From Pediococcus acidilactici DSM 20284 (GTDB taxonomy: Bacteria; Bacillota; Bacilli; Lactobacillales; Lactobacillaceae): DNA of 64,000 bases. The notes under the pieces were generated by a model, which worked only from the letters and a program-made list of their open reading frames with translations, searched no databases and was not told where the DNA came from. The stretch is from NCBI RefSeq assembly GCF_000146325.1, contig NZ_GL397067.1, positions 127,747-191,746 of the forward strand, given 5' to 3'. Below are positions 6,578 through 14,070 of this stretch, piece after piece; position 1 is the first letter of the stretch; the number at the start of each line of letters is the position of its first letter. Made by a program: the position numbers and the translations under genes.

Positions 6578-8389
6578 ATGGGACAACCTTCAGTATTTCC
6601 ACACGGAACCACAATTTACAAACCAGAAAAATGTTTTAACGGTTACACAATCGTGCCGCTGATTAACGACGGGGTTTTACTATTTGACATGAACGGAAAT
6701 GAGATTCGCCGTTGGAATATGCATGCGATGCCGCCTAAACTCTTTAAGGGTGGCTATGTAATGGGATCTTCGGGGAACCGTCACCCTGATTATGGAATGC
6801 AAGATGGAGTTAACTTGATTGAAATTGACTACGACGGCAACATTGTTTGGAAATTTGATAAACTTGAAAAAATTGACGATCCGGGCCGGGATCACCGCTG
6901 GATGGCGAGGTCACACCACGATTTTCAACGGGAAGGCAACCCGGTTGGCTATTACGTTCCGGGCCAAGAAGCAAAGCCACTTTCGGGCAATACGTTGATT
7001 TTAGGGCACCAAACGATCCATAACCCTAAAATTTCTGACAAGCGGTTGTTAGACGAAATTATGTATGAAGTGGATTGGCAAGGAAACATCGTTTGGCAGT
7101 GGTCCATTAACGAACATTTTGATGAACTAGGGTTTGATGAGGCTGCCAAAAACGTCTTGTTCCGCGACCCTAACATGCGTTCATCTGATGGGGGCGTGGG
7201 GGATTACCTGCACGTTAATTGCATGAGCTACTTAGGGCCAAACAAATGGTACGACGCTGGAGACGAGCGTTTCAAACCAACCAATATAATTTTTGATAGT
7301 CGGGAAGCAAATATCCTAGCCATTTTAGATAAGGATACGGGAAAGATTGTTTGGAGAATCGGTCCGGACTTTAATGCTTCACCAGAGCTAAAGAAGTTAG
7401 GGTGGATTATTGGGCAACATCACCTGCACATGATTCCTAGAGGACTACCTGGCGAAGGTAACTTACTAGTTTTTGATAACGGCGGTTGGGCAGGTTATGG
7501 TCTTCCTAATCCGGCTTCTCCAATTGGAACGAAGAACGCAACCCGGGATTATAGCCGGATTATCGAATTTGACCCAACTACTTTAAAGGTGGTTTGGGAA
7601 GTTACCCCTAAAGATTTTGGACACGCTATTCCAGTGGACGCAAGTAAATTTTATAGTCCGTACGTTTCTTCGGCACAACGGTTACCAAATGGGAACACGC
7701 TGATTGACGAAGGGTCGGATGGGCGCTTAATTGAAATTACAAACGAAAAAGAAATCGTGTGGGAATGGATTTCACCATACTATTCACATACCGAACCTGG
7801 CCAGCCTAAAAATAACATGATTTACCGTGCGTACCGCTATCCGTATGACTATGTACCGCAAGAACCAGTTCCTGAAGAAGTGGCGATTGAACCGATTGAC
7901 AACCCGACTTACCGGGTCCCGGGAGCTGGTAAACTAGGTGCTAAGAAAGTTATCGATGTAGAAGGAACTTTGCCGTATTACGCTGACGTTGCTTTGTGTG
8001 TGGCTACGGATGACGAGGATGATACAATTAATAAGGAAAAAGTGTTTGACGTTGATAAAGACTTTTTTGCGCCCCTGACCACTGCTAACTTCGACGAAGC
8101 TGTCTTAGGAAACCAGGAGAAGCCGGTTCTAGTCCTATTCGGCGCAGAAAGATGTGTACACTGTAAGGCTCTGCATCCAGTTTTAGAAGAAGCGTTAAAA
8201 GAAGACTTTGCTGATGACTTTATAATTCACTACGTAGACGTGGATGCCGAAACTAAGTTGGCTGAACAGCATAAAATTGCGGGAATCCCGGTTGTAGCCA
8301 TCTTTAAGGATGGAAAGGAATTACAACGCTTTAATGGTGAACGTGATTACGATGACGTTTGTGATTTTCTGGAAGATGCCCTGAAATAA
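6578..8389 (+). CDS. Arylsulfotransferase-like protein fused to a thioredoxin domain
   Basis: A 603-residue protein from ATG 6578, which has AGGGGTGA 5 bases upstream; an in-frame GTG at 6569 would lie inside that site. Residues 1 to about 440 have the beta-propeller repeat style of the ASST arylsulfotransferase family: repeated blades such as NLIEIDYDGNIVWKFD, YEVDWQGNIVWQW and ITNEKEIVWEWISPY, plus histidine-rich motifs HHDF, GHQTIHNP and GQHHLHMIPRG followed by GNLLVFDNGG. After a linker, about residues 495-603 form a thioredoxin domain with CVHC (about 526-529) and the cis-proline segment GIPVVAIFKDG. There is no signal peptide, so it should be cytoplasmic, whereas the characterised enterobacterial ASST is periplasmic. 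Its sulfate-transfer activity is not proven here. Fusion to thioredoxin beside a thioredoxin-reductase-like gene points to a redox-linked reaction. Confidence 0.8.
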   Translation: MGQPSVFPHGTTIYKPEKCFNGYTIVPLINDGVLLFDMNGNEIRRWNMHAMPPKLFKGGYVMGSSGNRHPDYGMQDGVNLIEIDYDGNIVWKFDKLEKIDDPGRDHRWMARSHHDFQREGNPVGYYVPGQEAKPLSGNTLILGHQTIHNPKISDKRLLDEIMYEVDWQGNIVWQWSINEHFDELGFDEAAKNVLFRDPNMRSSDGGVGDYLHVNCMSYLGPNKWYDAGDERFKPTNIIFDSREANILAILDKDTGKIVWRIGPDFNASPELKKLGWIIGQHHLHMIPRGLPGEGNLLVFDNGGWAGYGLPNPASPIGTKNATRDYSRIIEFDPTTLKVVWEVTPKDFGHAIPVDASKFYSPYVSSAQRLPNGNTLIDEGSDGRLIEITNEKEIVWEWISPYYSHTEPGQPKNNMIYRAYRYPYDYVPQEPVPEEVAIEPIDNPTYRVPGAGKLGAKKVIDVEGTLPYYADVALCVATDDEDDTINKEKVFDVDKDFFAPLTTANFDEAVLGNQEKPVLVLFGAERCVHCKALHPVLEEALKEDFADDFIIHYVDVDAETKLAEQHKIAGIPVVAIFKDGKELQRFNGERDYDDVCDFLEDALK

Positions 8390-8412
8390 CTGATGGACAG
8401 GAGGGATTCCTG

Positions 8413-9066
8413 ATGGAACAGCGCGATTTTGTGAAAAGTATTTTGCAGCATCCCTTAATTCGAAATCATTGTCGAATTGAAGAATACAAAAGAAATATTA
8501 TCGTAAAGACCCCAGGGACCCTAATTACGGAGATTGGAATTGTACTTAAGGGTTATCTTAAAGCAATAATCTACTCTAGGTGCGGTAAAGAAATGTGTGA
8601 AACGATTTTCGGACCCAACAGCATTGTTTTAGAATATTTACATTTCTCGGGAGATAAACGGTCCACGTACAATTTAGGTTCAATTAACCAATGCCAGATT
8701 TGTTGGATCCCCATTGAAAATTTTTCAAAAGTAGTTCTTGAAGACCCCGAATTTTCTAAAATGTATATCCGCCAGTTAGCAAAACGGGGGTTGGAGAATC
8801 AACGTTTGATCACTTGCTTAGGTTATAAAACGGTGCGCGAGCGGATTGCTTACTGGATTATTAGCGGTGGCAACTCAGCGATGGAAAGTACCGAAGCAAC
8901 TGAGCTCGAATTCCCAGTTTCACAAGAAGTGTTTTCGGAGATTTTACACGTGACCCGTTCATCTTTGAATCAAGAGCTCCAAAAAATGAGTGCTGACGGA
9001 CTTTTTGCGGTGAAGCGAAACGTGTTGAAGAATATTGATTACGCTAAATTAGTTAACGAGATTTAA
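8413..9066 (+). CDS. Crp/Fnr-family transcription regulator
   Basis: A 217-residue protein with a cyclic-nucleotide-binding-like barrel (about 20-120) and a C-terminal winged helix with the Crp-type recognition segment SQEVFSEILHVTRSSLNQEL (about 173-192). It lacks the N-terminal cysteine cluster of a classical iron-sulfur Fnr but has scattered Cys at about residues 20, 56, 61, 92, 95 and 138. It starts 23 bases after the ASST-thioredoxin gene, behind GGAGGG, and is last in the operon. The likely role is control of this operon in response to a redox or small-molecule signal (inference). I found no convincing inverted-repeat site upstream of the first gene. Confidence 0.8.
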   Translation: MEQRDFVKSILQHPLIRNHCRIEEYKRNIIVKTPGTLITEIGIVLKGYLKAIIYSRCGKEMCETIFGPNSIVLEYLHFSGDKRSTYNLGSINQCQICWIPIENFSKVVLEDPEFSKMYIRQLAKRGLENQRLITCLGYKTVRERIAYWIISGGNSAMESTEATELEFPVSQEVFSEILHVTRSSLNQELQKMSADGLFAVKRNVLKNIDYAKLVNEI

Positions 9067-9107
9067 AAACAAAAGACAGTTATACGAAATACCTCCTGCC
9101 TAAAAAG

Positions 9108-9131
9108 CCCCCGATCTTTGTGGATCGGGGG
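9108..9131 (+). terminator. Terminator after the ASST-thioredoxin operon
   Basis: A perfect 9-bp stem, CCCCCGATC with GATCGGGGG, around a six-base loop. The T tract after it is short, so the stop may be incomplete. Confidence 0.65.
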
Positions 9132-9301
9132 GGTTATTGAAGTGCAAGTTTATAAATGTTTGTATTTGTTTTGGAAAAAGGTAAGATGCGACGTTAAAGG
9201 TATCCCAAACTGTTTTTACTTCAGGAATATTTGATATTTAGTTGTCAGCTTGGGAACAAAGGATTAATTTTTGCCAAGTTTCTCAAATAATTCTCCAAAA
9301 A

Positions 9302-9348
9302 CAAAAGTGCCACAATCCCAGTATTACCAGAGGATTGTGACACTTTTG
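9302..9348 (-). terminator. Terminator of the tRNA-Gly gene (possible repeat-family relative)
   Basis: A 17-bp stem with one mismatch (9302-9318 with 9332-9348) and T-rich sequence on the minus-strand exit. Its right flank (GGTTCCCAAA near 9363-9372) is also found beside repeat copy B, so it may be a distant member of the same intergenic family. Confidence 0.65.
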
Positions 9349-9383
9349 ATTTATTTCCGTAAGGTTCCCAAAACATCTAAAAA

Positions 9384-9454
9384 AGCGAACGACGGGAATC
9401 GAACCCGCGACACAAGCTTGGGAAGCTTGGATTTTACCACTAAACTACGTTCGC
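9384..9454 (-). tRNA. tRNA-Gly (anticodon CCC)
   Basis: A full cloverleaf on the minus strand. The acceptor stem is GCGAACG/CGTTCGC and the discriminator is U. The D arm is GTTT/AAAT, the anticodon stem CAAGC/GCTTG with loop TTCCCAA, the variable loop 4 nt, and the T arm GCGGG/CCCGT with loop TTCGATT. The central triplet CCC reads GGG (Gly). CCA is not encoded. A promoter stands 14 bases upstream. This is a single isolated tRNA gene, not part of an rRNA cluster. Confidence 0.93.
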
Positions 9455-9467
9455 AATTGCAAAATTC

Positions 9468-9496
9468 ATTTTAGTCCAGTTTGGAAAAAATGTAAA
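9468..9496 (-). promoter_or_regulatory. tRNA-Gly promoter
   Basis: On the minus strand TTTACA (9491-9496) and TAAAAT (9468-9473) are separated by 17 bases, ending 13 bases before the tRNA 5' end. Confidence 0.75.
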
Positions 9497-9648
9497 GTAG
9501 AATTTAGTTAATTTACATGGTAAAACGGGTTAGCAAAAAGATTGATTATCTTGCTACTTCAACGGGTGCAAATTGGCTAGTTTTGGTGCCAATTTATTTT
9601 TTCGCGGTTATAATAGATTTGAAACCATCGCATTAACGGAGGAAAACA

Positions 9649-10509
9649 ATGATAAAACAGACATTTGAATTTGATGATGAGTTACGGGTAAATCGTTTAG
9701 GATACGGAACGATGCAATTACCTGGACACGGTGTCTGGGGGCCCAGTGCCGATGAAGCCAATGCGGTTGCCGTAGCGAAGCGGGTGTTAGATAGTGAAGT
9801 TAACTTCATTGACACTGCGGATGCGTACGGACCGTTTTATGCAAATTTATATCTCAAAGAAGCGTTAAGGGACTATCAAGGACCACATAAAATGATTGCC
9901 AGCAAAGTTGGGTTCACCCGACAAGGACCGGACGTGTGGACGGTGGTTGGCGACCCTAATTATTTGCGGCAACAGGTAGAATTGAACTTATGGTCTCTAG
10001 GACTGGACTCGATTGACTTGATGCAATTGCACCGGGTGGATCCCCGTTTTTCAATTGAAGAACAGGTCGGTGTCTTAGCAGACATGCAAAAAGAAGGTAA
10101 AATTAAGCACATTGGTTTGAGCCAAGTTTCAGTAGAAGAAATTAAACGTGCACAAGCGATAGCCAAGATTGCTTCAGTACAAAACCGGTATAACCTGATT
10201 GACCGCCGTGACGAAGCAGTTCTCGATTATGCCGAATCCCAACACATGGCGTTTATTCCGTGGTTCCCGTTGGCAACTGGAAAGTTGGCTTCAGACCAAA
10301 ATAGCATTTTGAACCAAATTGCCCAAAATCACTTGGCAACGCCGAGTCAAATTGCGTTAGCTTGGCTATTACAACGTTCGGAAGTGATTTTACCAATTCC
10401 TGGAACCTCAAATATTAAACACTTTGAAAGTAATATTCAAGCAGCGTACATTACGTTGGCGCCTAATGAATTTGAGGCCCTTAATCAATTAGCTGGAAAA
10501 GTTAATTAG
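9649..10509 (+). CDS. Aldo/keto reductase
   Basis: A 286-residue NAD(P)H-dependent oxidoreductase of the AKR superfamily with a TIM-barrel length. The catalytic tetrad can be seen: Asp55 and Tyr60 in FIDTADAYGPF, Lys86 in IASKVGF and His128 in LMQLHRVDP. The C-terminal cofactor-binding segment ILPIPGTSNIKHFESN (about 247-262) is typical. GGAGG precedes the ATG. It is a single gene between tRNA-Gly and the argS leader; the argS promoter -35 overlaps its stop codon region. The substrate is unknown; such enzymes reduce assorted aldehydes and ketones. Confidence 0.9.
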   Translation: MIKQTFEFDDELRVNRLGYGTMQLPGHGVWGPSADEANAVAVAKRVLDSEVNFIDTADAYGPFYANLYLKEALRDYQGPHKMIASKVGFTRQGPDVWTVVGDPNYLRQQVELNLWSLGLDSIDLMQLHRVDPRFSIEEQVGVLADMQKEGKIKHIGLSQVSVEEIKRAQAIAKIASVQNRYNLIDRRDEAVLDYAESQHMAFIPWFPLATGKLASDQNSILNQIAQNHLATPSQIALAWLLQRSEVILPIPGTSNIKHFESNIQAAYITLAPNEFEALNQLAGKVN

Positions 10510-10535
10510 CAAATCAAAACATACTCTGTTATAAT
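10506..10535 (+). promoter_or_regulatory. argS promoter
   Basis: TTAGCA (10506-10511) and TATAAT (10530-10535) with an 18-base spacer. The -35 overlaps the end of the aldo/keto reductase gene. Confidence 0.7.
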
Positions 10536-10548
10536 GATTCAGTAATAA

Positions 10549-10738
10549 GTAGAATAGTAGTAATCTTCAGCGTTATCCTAGCGAGTCTGAGTTGATGGGA
10601 GTCAGATATAAGGCGGAGATGAAGGCGTGATTCTACGGATATTAAATTAAATAAATAAGTGGATTATTTTAATCAAGTAGAGTGGTACCGCGGGAAATCT
10701 CGTCTCTTACATTTAACGATGTAAGGGGCGTTTTTTTT
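10549..10738 (+). promoter_or_regulatory. T-box leader of argS
   Basis: The Stem I base GTAGAAT (10549-10555) pairs with ATTCTAC (10630-10636). Just before the 3' strand lies the candidate specifier CGT (10626-10628), an arginine codon followed by a purine. The T-box sequence GAGTGGTACCGCGG starts at 10680, and the terminator stem (10702-10712 with 10719-10729) is followed by eight T. Uncharged tRNA-Arg should favour the antiterminator and raise argS expression (family knowledge). Confidence 0.92.
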
Positions 10739-10756
10739 CGCAGAAAGGACGGAAAT

Positions 10757-12445
10757 ATGGATTATAAGAATCAAGTTGTTGCAGCATTAAAACCAGTTTT
10801 AAACGAATACCTATCAGATAGCGAAATCTATGAAAAGATTGAAGTGCCTAAGGAAAGCAAGCTAGGTGATTTGGCTTTCCCAACCTTTACGCTAGCTAAG
10901 GTTTTGCGCAAAGCACCTCAAATGATCGCACAAGATTTAGTTGAAAAAATTGACCAAAGCGACTTCGAAAAAGTTGAAGTTGCGGGTCCTTACATCAACT
11001 TCTTCCTAGATAAGCAAGCCTTTGGTGAAGAAGTTTTAAGAACGGTTCTTGACCAAAAGTCAGCTTATGGTGATAACGACAATGGTCAAAATGGGAACGT
11101 TCCAATTGATATGTCATCGCCTAACATTGCTAAGCCGATTTCCATGGGTCACTTACGTTCGACCGTAATTGGTAATTCTTTAGCTCTAATTATGGAAAAA
11201 AATGGTTATCACCCAATTAAGATTAACCATTTAGGTGACTGGGGTACGCAATTTGGTAAATTAATTACCGCATACAAACTATGGGGTAGTGAAGAAGATG
11301 TAAAAGCTGATCCAATCAACAAACTTTTGGAATACTACGTTCGTTTCCATAAGGAAGATAAGGAAAAGCCTGAACTAGACGACATTGCTCGGGACTGGTT
11401 CAAGAAGCTGGAAGATGGTGACGAAGAAGCTACTAACCTATGGAAATGGTTCCGTGAAGTTTCGTTACAATCCTTCAAGCAAATTTACGATAAGTTAGGG
11501 ATTACGTTTGATTCTTACAAAGGGGAAGCCTTCTATAACGATAAGATGGATGAAATTGTCCAAATTTTGGAAGACAAGGACCTCTTAAAGGAAAGCCGGG
11601 GAGCGCAAGTTGTCGACCTAGAAAAGTACAACTTGAATCCAGCCTTAATTAAGAAGACTGACGGAGCTACCCTGTACATTACTCGGGACTTAGCAGCAGC
11701 CCTTTACCGTTACCGGACTTACAACTTTGTACAATCGCTATACGTGGTTGGTGCCGAACAAACTAACCACTTTAAGCAATTAAAGGCTGTATTAAAAGAA
11801 ATGGGCTATGATTGGTCTGACGACATCCACCATATTCAATTTGGTTTGATTACGCTGAACGGAAAGAAATTGTCTACTCGTTCAGGTCGGGTTGTTCTCT
11901 TGGATGAAGTCTTGAATGATGCGGTAACCTTAGCGAAGAAGCAAATCAACGAAAAGAACCCTGATTTAGCTAACGCTGACACGGTTGCAAAAGAAGTTGG
12001 GGTTGGCGCGGTAGTCTTCCACGATTTGAAGAACGAACGGACAAACTCCTTTGACTTTAACCTTGAAGATGTTGTTCGTTTTGAAGGGGAAACAGGCCCA
12101 TACGTACAATATAGTCGGGCTCGGGCAGAAAGCATTCTTCGGAAGGCAGATACGGAAGTTACAACCGATCAATTGAAGATTACGGATGCCAATGCTTGGG
12201 ATACCTTAAAAGCATTGCAAGAATTCCCAAGCGTGGTTCAACGAGCAGCTGCCCAATATGAACCATCAGTTATTGCGAAGTACGCCTTGAGTTTGGCGAA
12301 ATCCTTCAATAAGTACTACGCAAATTCTCGGATCTTGGCGGACGATGCTGAAAAGCCAGCACGCTTGGCATTGGTTAAGAGTGTTAGTTTAGTGCTTGAA
12401 GAAGCACTACGCTTACTTGGCGTTAAGGCACCGGACGAAATGTAA
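10757..12445 (+). CDS. argS: Arginyl-tRNA synthetase
   Basis: A 562-residue class I synthetase that charges tRNA-Arg. It has the N-terminal Add-1 domain, the HIGH-like motif GHLRSTVIGN (131-140), the KMSKS-equivalent KKLSTRSGR and a C-terminal DALR anticodon-binding domain ending ALRLLGVKAPDEM, as in the family. I chose ATG 10757, with AAAGGACGG just upstream. A longer open frame from 10682 begins inside the T-box sequence and cannot be the real start. Regulation is by the T-box leader. The downstream partners are a Crp/Fnr regulator and argR, so arginine supply and arginine regulation lie together. Confidence 0.97.
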   Translation: MDYKNQVVAALKPVLNEYLSDSEIYEKIEVPKESKLGDLAFPTFTLAKVLRKAPQMIAQDLVEKIDQSDFEKVEVAGPYINFFLDKQAFGEEVLRTVLDQKSAYGDNDNGQNGNVPIDMSSPNIAKPISMGHLRSTVIGNSLALIMEKNGYHPIKINHLGDWGTQFGKLITAYKLWGSEEDVKADPINKLLEYYVRFHKEDKEKPELDDIARDWFKKLEDGDEEATNLWKWFREVSLQSFKQIYDKLGITFDSYKGEAFYNDKMDEIVQILEDKDLLKESRGAQVVDLEKYNLNPALIKKTDGATLYITRDLAAALYRYRTYNFVQSLYVVGAEQTNHFKQLKAVLKEMGYDWSDDIHHIQFGLITLNGKKLSTRSGRVVLLDEVLNDAVTLAKKQINEKNPDLANADTVAKEVGVGAVVFHDLKNERTNSFDFNLEDVVRFEGETGPYVQYSRARAESILRKADTEVTTDQLKITDANAWDTLKALQEFPSVVQRAAAQYEPSVIAKYALSLAKSFNKYYANSRILADDAEKPARLALVKSVSLVLEEALRLLGVKAPDEM

Positions 12446-12472
12446 AATTAACCAACTGAAATTCAATATAAA

Positions 12473-12500
12473 AACCAAGCGCGCAAGTGCTTGGTTTTTT
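12473..12500 (+). terminator. argS terminator
   Basis: AACCAAGC pairs with GCTTGGTT around a short loop and is followed by T residues; A residues on the left could allow use on the other strand. Confidence 0.8.
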
Positions 12501-12531
12501 TAGTGGAAGAAAACGAAGTAAAATTGGGCGG

Positions 12532-12578
12532 GTGCTCTTAATTAAAAGCACATCAATCTCACCAAAATTTAATATAAT
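12532..12578 (+). promoter_or_regulatory. Candidate operator and -10 element of the Crp/argR unit
   Basis: GTGCTCTTAATTAAAAGCAC (12532-12551) is palindromic at 18 of 20 positions and sits where a -35 element would be, upstream of TATAAT at 12573-12578. No good -35 hexamer is visible, as expected for an activator-dependent promoter. The leader of about 120 bases down to the start codon is A/T-rich with a weak hairpin (TTACC/GGTAA before a T run). Confidence 0.4.
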
Positions 12579-12702
12579 GGACAAACTACATTTTTTTTAA
12601 CAAAAATTGCGGATTTTAGTCTTTTACCGTCAAGTTACTGGGGTGGTAATTTTTTTCTAACATAGTAGGCGTCAAATCAATTTTAAAAAAAGGAGTTTTT
12701 CT

Positions 12703-13374
12703 ATGATTTCGCCAACCATCCAAACGGAAATCAAAAAATTTTATATGGCTCAACCAGATTTTGGAAACTTACCCATGCAGGAATTAGATCGACTAAGTGA
12801 AGCTACGCGTTTTAAACGGGTGCACCGGGGACAATGGATTTTTGATCAGGGGGATGAGCTTAGTAACGTGTATTTCTTAAAGGAAGGTCACGTAAAAGTT
12901 ACGGCAATGAATGCGGAGGGAGACTTAACATATTTATCATTTTTAACGCCACAGGCAATTTTTCCACTGAGGGGCATTCTTAATGGGGAAGAATACTGTT
13001 ATAATTCAATTGCGATCACTGATTTAGAAGTGTACATAGTTCCGGTAACGGAAATCCGACGGGTAATTATTCATAATTACGCTTGTCTAGTTTCGTTTAT
13101 CCAGCGGATGGAAAGGCTAGTTGAACGTACAACTAGCTTAATTGAACAGACTACGAGTTCGAACGCCACCCAACGGGTTTGCCAGGTGTTAAGCGGCTTA
13201 AAGGCTGAATACGGACAAAAAAGAGGGGCGGTGCGTCAAATTCCGTTTCAAATTTTGCTAAAAGACTTAGCGGTGTTGAGTGGGACCACTACGGAAACGG
13301 TGACGACGGTTGTAAAACAACTTCAGCAACAAAATAAGATAAGGTATAATCGAAAATTGATTTCGTTTATTTGA
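12703..13374 (+). CDS. Crp/Fnr-family regulator, ArcR-like by context
   Basis: A 223-residue protein with a cNMP-binding-type barrel (about 25-125, including FDQGDELSNVYFLKEGHVKV) and a C-terminal winged helix with LLKDLAVLSGTTTETVTTVVKQL (about 187-209). GGAG precedes the ATG. It is followed after 19 bases by argR and preceded by argS. Crp-type regulators called ArcR act on arginine deiminase operons in lactic acid bacteria, so a role in arginine metabolism is a fair guess, but no arc genes are in the window. It is only distantly similar to the other Crp/Fnr protein at 8413. Confidence 0.8.
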   Translation: MISPTIQTEIKKFYMAQPDFGNLPMQELDRLSEATRFKRVHRGQWIFDQGDELSNVYFLKEGHVKVTAMNAEGDLTYLSFLTPQAIFPLRGILNGEEYCYNSIAITDLEVYIVPVTEIRRVIIHNYACLVSFIQRMERLVERTTSLIEQTTSSNATQRVCQVLSGLKAEYGQKRGAVRQIPFQILLKDLAVLSGTTTETVTTVVKQLQQQNKIRYNRKLISFI

Positions 13375-13393
13375 TTTAGGACGGGGATGAATT

Positions 13394-13858
13394 ATGAAAA
13401 AAGAAGTACGACGCGAGAAAATTTTAGATTTAATTAACGAAAAACCGATTTCTACGCAATTGGAATTATTGCAGGCACTGGCGGATGCGGGGATTAAGAC
13501 AACCCAAGCAACCCTTTCGCGAGATATTAAAGAAATGCACTTAGTTAAGCAGGCCGACATTACGGGTGCACTAACGTACCGGGTGATGGACTCCAAAGAG
13601 CAAATTGAGCCGGACAATAGTCCTATTCGGGAAATTTTTCAAGAGAGCGTGACTAAAATTACGCAAGTCCAGTTCATCAACATTGTTAAAACTGAGCCTA
13701 ACCACGGAAATCGGGTGGCAGCGGTGATTGACGATGCCGATATTGAAGAAATTCGGGGAACGCTTGCCGGATTTGATACGTTGGTAATTTTTAGTGCGGA
13801 CGTTGACGAAGCTACCGTTTTAAATCAAAAATTAAACGAACTAATGCAAACTAACTAA
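13394..13858 (+). CDS. argR: Arginine repressor ArgR/AhrC
   Basis: A 154-residue protein of normal ArgR length. The N-terminal winged helix (about 1-70) has the conserved ATLSRDIKEMHLVK, and the C-terminal hexamerisation/arginine-binding domain has GTLAGFDTLVIF (about 126-137). ArgR represses arginine biosynthesis or activates catabolism when arginine binds. GGGGATGA lies 7 bases before the start. It is probably cotranscribed with the preceding Crp/Fnr gene. Lactobacilli often carry several ArgR paralogues, so which function this one serves is not settled here. Confidence 0.93.
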   Translation: MKKEVRREKILDLINEKPISTQLELLQALADAGIKTTQATLSRDIKEMHLVKQADITGALTYRVMDSKEQIEPDNSPIREIFQESVTKITQVQFINIVKTEPNHGNRVAAVIDDADIEEIRGTLAGFDTLVIFSADVDEATVLNQKLNELMQTN

Positions 13859-13860
13859 AC

Positions 13861-13969
13861 AACGGGAAAACCTCTAAAATCCTTGAAATTAGCAAGCTTT
13901 AAGAGAATTTACTCTTAAGATGAAGATTCGGGCTAATTAACGGAATCAACGGGAGGCTTTCTCGTTTTT
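13861..13969 (+). promoter_or_regulatory. Nested structured element / terminator after argR
   Basis: A 14-bp outer stem (13861-13874 with 13953-13966; one G-T pair, one mismatch) encloses ATTAGC/GCTAAT (13888-13893, 13932-13937) and CTTTAAGAG/CTCTTAAG (13897-13905, 13912-13919), then a T run. A short alternative hairpin (AACGGGA 13948-13954 with TCTCGTT 13960-13966) shares the same 3' arm. It may be a terminator, an attenuator-like switch, or a small mobile repeat. Confidence 0.5.
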
Positions 13970-14070
13970 ACTTATTAAGACCAGTTTAAAAACCTTCGGT
14001 AGGTAAAGGAAACCTTATAGAATATGATAAAATACCAACAGTATCGTAATCTGTAATGAGGTAATATTAA

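Noticed and set aside
9271-9474. A 67-codon open frame on the plus strand
   Set aside because: It runs through the antisense of the tRNA-Gly gene and its terminator, with no ribosome site.
10682-10756. An N-terminal extension of ArgS
   Set aside because: The extension would begin inside the T-box sequence and include the terminator, so the start is at ATG 10757.
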